Below, piece by piece: positions 61,113-64,000 of a DNA stretch of 64,000 nt. The stretch covers positions 65,188 to 129,187 of the forward strand of contig CAWDDE010000007.1 in NCBI GenBank assembly GCA_963801055.1, read 5' to 3'. Source of the DNA: DASUPK01 sp963801055 (GTDB lineage Bacteria; Actinomycetota; Thermoleophilia; Solirubrobacterales; 70-9). Both the position numbers and the translations under genes were made by a program. The notes beneath the pieces are model-generated. The model worked only from the letters and a program-made list of their open reading frames with translations, searched no databases and was not told where the DNA came from. Position 1 is the stretch's first letter, and each line of letters starts with the position of its first letter.

Positions 61113-61505
61113 CTACTCCCGCAGCCCGGCGGCTTCGAGGGCTTCGGCCCGCTCCGCGTACTCGTCGGCGCGGACAACCTTGCCATCGCACACCGTGTAG
61201 ACATAATAAAAGCGGGTATCGACCTCGATCCCGCTTCCCCGGCCTCGCCCCCGGTGATGTTCCGTCACCAGCACGCAGTCCCCGGCGTCAAGAAACTCCT
61301 CGGCAGTCACCTGAAGGTCCTCCCAAGCACTTGCCCAACGCTCGAAGTTGTCCCGAATCGCGTCCAGGCCGTACGACGGCCCCTCCTCGGTTGGGTTCAT
61401 CACGAAATTGGGGTCGTAGATCGCCTCCGCCTCGGTGCGGTCCCCGAGTCCGTAGATCTCGTAGGCGGAGGCTCGCCGCACGATCTCCACGTTCTCCTCC
61501 GACAT
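61113..61505 (-). CDS. SnoaL-like (NTF2 fold) protein, MSEENVE family
   Basis: 130 residues, MSEENVEIVRRASAYEIYGL to RAEALEAAGLRE. Very similar along its whole length to the protein at 60265-60657 (for example DAGDCVLVTEHHRGRGRGSG). The same GATACTGCGTGGGCG box precedes the ATG. Its last 30 bases recur as isolated copies downstream of three other minus-strand genes in this region. Confidence 0.88.
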   Translation of the reverse strand: MSEENVEIVRRASAYEIYGLGDRTEAEAIYDPNFVMNPTEEGPSYGLDAIRDNFERWASAWEDLQVTAEEFLDAGDCVLVTEHHRGRGRGSGIEVDTRFYYVYTVCDGKVVRADEYAERAEALEAAGLRE

Positions 61506-61582
61506 CGCCCACGCAGTATCGCGCGCCCGGCAGCACGGCGTTTTTGGCGGGCGCAGTGGCACAGTGAGCCGGAAACGGCCCC

Positions 61583-61618
61583 AAAAAACGTGGCGCCTGG
61601 GACCTTCCCAGACGCCAC
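61583..61618 (-). terminator. Intrinsic terminator downstream of the 61659 lipoprotein gene
   Basis: On the minus strand the hairpin arms GTGGCG-t-CTGGGA and TCCCAG-g-CGCCAC (61590-61618) are followed by six T and GGGG. It terminates transcription coming from the cupredoxin-like gene, after the SnoaL-type 3' tail. Confidence 0.85.
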
Positions 61619-61620
61619 GC

Positions 61621-61650
61621 CCTACTCCCGCAGCCCGGCGGCTTCGAGGG
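61621..61650 (-). repeat. Isolated copy of the SnoaL 3' tail (ALEAAGLRE)
   Basis: CCTACTCCCGCAGCCCGGCG and the next ten bases are identical to the 3' end of the SnoaL gene at 61113-61141 on the minus strand, encoding the last residues ALEAAGLRE plus stop. There is no SnoaL gene here. The tail lies 9 bases downstream of the 61659 gene. Other copies: 62349-62364 (partial) and 63228-63256. Confidence 0.85.
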
Positions 61651-61658
61651 CCGTTCCG

Positions 61659-62170
61659 CTACTCGATGGTGAACTTCGCGAGCTGCCCGAGCTTGTAGTG
61701 GGGGCCGTTCTTGCCAGCGAGCGGACAGAGCATCACGTAGTCGCCTGGAGTAAGCGGCTTCGTCACGTCCGCGATCTCCCCGGTGGGAGACCCGGCTTGT
61801 TGTCCGCCCGCGTCGCGATTCCCCGGCGGGGCGAACGTCTGGGGAATCACCTGCGTGGCCGATCCCTTCCTGCCCTGCAGCTCGTAGGCCTCGTCGACGG
61901 TGTATCCCTCACCCAGCCTCGCGAAGATCAGCGCATGCGGCTCCTTGCTCTCGTTCTTGAAGTTCACCAACATCGTCTCCGCGGTCGGCGTCGGCGAGAC
62001 CTCCCAGGTGTAGCGCCGTCCGCGGTGTCGCTGGTCGTCACGGTGACTCTCCCGGCCGAGGCCTCGGTCGTCTCCTCGTCGTCGTCGCCTCCGCAGGCGA
62101 CCAGCCCGAGCGCCCCGAGTGCCAGGAGCGAGAGCGGAAGTGCAAGCTTCTTCATCGGTGTCCTCCTCAT
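61659..62170 (-). CDS. Cupredoxin-like lipoprotein (one frame lesion)
   Basis: About 169 residues when repaired. The lipoprotein signal is MKKLALPLSLLALGALGLVA with CGGDDDEETTEAS. After a lesion near 62015 (two bases extra or one missing) the second frame reads YTWEVSPTPTAETMLVNFKN, then KEPHALIFARLGEGYTVDEA. Near the C-terminus MLCPLAGKNGPHYKLGQLAK looks like a copper site with Cys and His, and Gln where Met is usual. The ATG at 62170 is supported by GGAGGAACGCAATG. The signal peptide is nearly identical to that of the next gene. Confidence 0.7.
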
Positions 62171-62261
62171 TGCGTTCCTCCTTCGCCGTGCGCCACGGCT
62201 ATCTCCTGCCGCGAAGGCTGCGCTCCGGGTGTTTCAGTCCCGTTACAGACCTGCAACAGCT
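62171..62261 (-). promoter_or_regulatory. Shared promoter module, copy 1
   Basis: About 90 bases upstream of the 61659-62170 gene, nearly identical to 63047-63137. Read on the minus strand it contains head-to-tail 11-nt units TGTTGCAGGTC, TGTAACGGGAC and TGAAACACCCG, then GGAGCGCAGCC and a ribosome-binding site AAGGAGGAACGCA. The repeat period suggests an OmpR/PhoP-type activator site. Confidence 0.7.
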
Positions 62262-62431
62262 GCATGGCGCGACGGACGACCGCCTGTCGCACCCGCGAGC
62301 GCGGAGGCAACCGAGGGAACTAGTACTTCCGACAGAGCAGAACCGGACCTACTCCCGCAGCCCAGCCCGCAGGGTTACGGGGCTGGGCTAGCCGCGCACG
62401 ACTGGGAGGATCAGTAGACCAGGTAAGTCGC
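62262..62431. other. Intergenic stretch with hairpin and partial SnoaL tail
   Basis: AGCCCAGCCC (62359-62368) pairs with GGGCTGGGCT (62380-62389) downstream of the minus-strand 62432 gene and could terminate it, but has no T-run. A 16-base partial copy of the SnoaL 3' tail (CCTACTCCCGCAGCCC) lies at 62349-62364. No gene seen. Confidence 0.5.
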
Positions 62432-63046
62432 CTACTTCAGCGGCGCGGCGGCTTGGATGAAGCGGCGATTCGATTCCACGTCCGCGAGGGCCCAAGTGCA
62501 ATCTCCACTCGATCCTGGGCACGACCCCGCGGGGAGCTCGACCTCTGGCCGCCCCCCGCCGAACACGACCACCACGCCATTCGAGTACGTGACAGCCGCT
62601 AGGTAGATGGAGCCCAGGGGCCCACCGACCTGCTCGATGCCCTTGTACTTGATGTCCTCGACCGTCGCGTCTGCGAACGACTGCTGAAACGCCGCCGACA
62701 CCGGCGTGCAGTTCTCGATCGGATTCCCCATGTGCTGTGAGCAGTCGAGCCGTACGCAGAGTGGCTGGCCCATATACCGGTTGCACGCCTTGGTGGCGAA
62801 GCGCGATGCCCAGGTGTTGGCGTCTTGCCTGAGCGCCCGCACAAGCTCGGGGGAGTGTTTCGCCGGCACCAGCGAGATGTCCGGGGAGACTTTCGCCTCT
62901 GTCGTGGTCTCCGCGGGGAATCTCGTCTCCGCGTTGCCCGAGAGTTTGGTGTCCTCGTCGTCGTCGCCTCCGCAGGCGACCAGCCCGAGCGCCCCGAGTG
63001 CCAGGAGCGAGAGCGGTAGTGCAAGCTTCTTCATTCGCGTCCTCAT
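62432..63046 (-). CDS. Secreted lipoprotein, unknown
   Basis: 204 residues (or 200 from an internal ATG at MKKLAL). Lipoprotein signal MKKLALPLSLLALGALGLVA with CGGDDDED, nearly the same as the neighbouring cupredoxin-like gene, but the mature part is unrelated. The mature domain has Cys in TKACNRYMGQPLCVRLDCSQ, IENCTPVS, and GSCPGSSGDCTWALADVESN, suggesting disulfides, and a helical YKGIEQVGGPLGSIYLAAVT region. No family recognised. Confidence 0.75.
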   Translation of the reverse strand: MRTRMKKLALPLSLLALGALGLVACGGDDDEDTKLSGNAETRFPAETTTEAKVSPDISLVPAKHSPELVRALRQDANTWASRFATKACNRYMGQPLCVRLDCSQHMGNPIENCTPVSAAFQQSFADATVEDIKYKGIEQVGGPLGSIYLAAVTYSNGVVVVFGGGRPEVELPAGSCPGSSGDCTWALADVESNRRFIQAAAPLK

Positions 63047-63137
63047 TGCGTTCCTCCTTCGCCGTGCGCCACAGAGATCTCTTGCCGCGAAGGTTGCGCT
63101 CCGGGTGTTTCAGTCCCGTTACAGACCGGTAACAGCT
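63047..63137 (-). promoter_or_regulatory. Shared promoter module, copy 2
   Basis: Upstream of the 62432-63046 gene. On the minus strand it has three 11-nt units TGTTACCGGTC, TGTAACGGGAC and TGAAACACCCG; the first two also form an inverted repeat GTTAC-N6-GTAAC. It ends with the same AAGGAGGAACGCA ribosome-binding site as copy 1. A related fragment (CTGCGCTCCGGGTG) occurs at the right window edge, 63987-64000. Confidence 0.7.
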
Positions 63138-63227
63138 CGGTCGCGGCGTTTTTGGCGCAGCAGTGACCCGGCGGTCTTTGGCGCGCCGTCATCAGAAAAC
63201 GGGCGCGGGACGTTGATGCCTCGCCTA

Positions 63228-63256
63228 CTCCCGCAGCCCGGCGGCTTCGAGGGCGC
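63228..63256 (-). repeat. Isolated copy of the SnoaL 3' tail
   Basis: The sequence CCTACTCCCGCAGCCCGGCG plus the following bases again matches the SnoaL 3' end. It lies a few bases downstream of the minus-strand calcium-binding-repeat gene at 63261, just as the copy at 61621-61650 follows the cupredoxin-like gene. Confidence 0.85.
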
Positions 63257-63260
63257 TAGC

Positions 63261-63906
63261 TCAGATCGACTTCTTGACCTCGCACTTCCAGGGGACCGGA
63301 ACAACGAAAGACCCGCGATGAATCACGCGGTCGATGTCCTTGCCCGGGCCGCCCACGCAGAGGTCCTTGCCCGCCTCGCCAAAGAGCCATTCCTTGCCCG
63401 CCTCGCCGAGAGGGTGTCGTTGCCCGGGCCGGCCCCGAGCAGGTCCCCGCCGGGGCCGCCGAGCAGGGTGTCGTGGCCACGACGTCGCCGAGCCCGTCAT
63501 TGCCCTTCTCGCCGAGGACGTGTCGTTGCCCTTGCCGCCGCTGAGTATGTCGTTGCCGTGGCCGCCGCAGATCACGTCGTTGCCGGCTCGACCGCTGAGG
63601 GCGTCACGCCCCCCGAGGGCGACGATCACATCGTTAGCGCGCGTGCCGATGAGGTTCACGCCGCCCTCCGTACCGAAGCCTGGTGGTGTTATGTCAGTGC
63701 CCTCCGGACCCACGACGTCGCTGCCTTCCGTACCGACGAGGGTCGCCGACGCCGTTGCAGGTAGCCGGTGGTGTGCCTGGTGGCGGTGTGCCTTGAGATA
63801 TTGCGGTTCCGCCGAGCGGGACGAAGAGCGCCGCGAATGCGACCGCCATCGCCGGGCTGGGCCGAAGCCTTCGTCCAATCCTGGTGGTGATGGTGTGAGT
63901 CCTCAT
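63261..63906 (-). CDS. Secreted RTX-like (GGxGxD repeat) calcium-binding protein, multiple frame lesions
   Basis: From the ATG at 63906: a signal peptide (AMAVAFAALFVPLGGTAISQ), a Pro-rich linker, then nonapeptide-type repeats such as GRAGNDVICGGHGNDILSGG and, in other frames, GHDTLLGGPGGDLLGAGPGN and GEAGKEWLFGEAGKDLCVGG. Repeats of this kind bind Ca2+. Four lesions shift the frame (about 63765, 63520, 63475 and 63415); three look like one missing base each, unlike the extra-G errors elsewhere. It ends with a Cys-containing VPWKCEVKKSI. Either decayed or poorly sequenced. Confidence 0.65.
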
Positions 63907-63980
63907 CTTGGGCCTCCTGGTGATCGTGGCTCCGGGCCAGGTCCTCCGATGAAGCGAAGCCCCGGTGCCAGTTGTCAGCG

Positions 63981-64000
63981 CGGAGGCTGCGCTCCGGGTG
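63981..64000 (-). promoter_or_regulatory. Edge of a third copy of the shared promoter module
   Basis: GGAGGCTGCGCTCCGGGTG at the right window end matches the middle of the modules at 62171-62261 and 63047-63137. It lies 75 bases upstream of the RTX-like gene, which suggests that gene shares the same control region. The rest is outside the window. Confidence 0.5.

Overview
The window is GC-rich actinobacterial-type DNA: most codons end in G or C, GTG starts are frequent, and many consecutive genes overlap by four bases (GTGA or ATGA). The gene content (Ccm cytochrome c maturation with a Cys-type CcmE, several SnoaL-like paralogues beginning MSxENVE, gap-pgk-tpiA-gpmI, CHAD and polyphosphate genes) suggests a soil bacterium of the Thermoleophilia/Solirubrobacterales. 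That placement is inference.

Layout. 0-4 kb: a partial enoyl-CoA hydratase, a membrane-anchored M23 peptidase, UppP, and a cation diffusion facilitator behind an apparent leader terminator. 4-21 kb is a phosphate, polyphosphate and arsenic region: an OmpR/PhoB-type response regulator, a receiver-less winged-helix paralogue, two arrays of 11-nt PHO-box-like repeats, pstSCAB-phoU, an arsR-arsM-MFS-diiron protein operon, an exopolyphosphatase, two CHAD proteins, polyphosphate kinase, a DUF47 protein with a PiT transporter, and an SpoT-like HD hydrolase. 21.7-24.5 kb holds two TadE-like genes and a 655-residue protein joining a Tad-type membrane segment to a VanY-type carboxypeptidase and a lytic transglycosylase. 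24.5-39 kb is largely housekeeping: a substrate-binding protein, MaoC, a cupredoxin, enoyl-CoA hydratase, uvrC-rapZ, an ABC exporter, gap-pgk-tpiA-gpmI, an hsp20 relic and tgt. 39-46.6 kb: a Ser/Thr kinase coupled to a Thr-rich lipoprotein, a phosphoesterase, an M48 protease, rlmH, argS carrying a palindromic insert, ccmG-ccmH, and a tRNA-Gly(CCC). 46.6-50.1 kb looks like a small decayed island next to that tRNA. 50-60 kb: a CDP-sugar gene pair, ccmE-ccmF, secG, and oxidoreductase and hydrolase genes. 60-64 kb is a mosaic of SnoaL genes and small secreted proteins that share promoter, signal-peptide and 3' modules.

How the genes work together. The 4-21 kb block covers phosphate sensing, high- and low-affinity uptake, polyphosphate synthesis, hydrolysis and probable binding, plus alarmone hydrolysis. 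The arsenic genes sit within it, which makes sense because arsenate is a phosphate analogue.

Caution. Many conserved genes carry frameshifts. Fourteen of them are repaired by removing one G from a plus-strand G run, which points to systematic consensus errors. These genes are annotated as single CDSs with the lesion noted, and genes with other kinds of lesion are kept separate.
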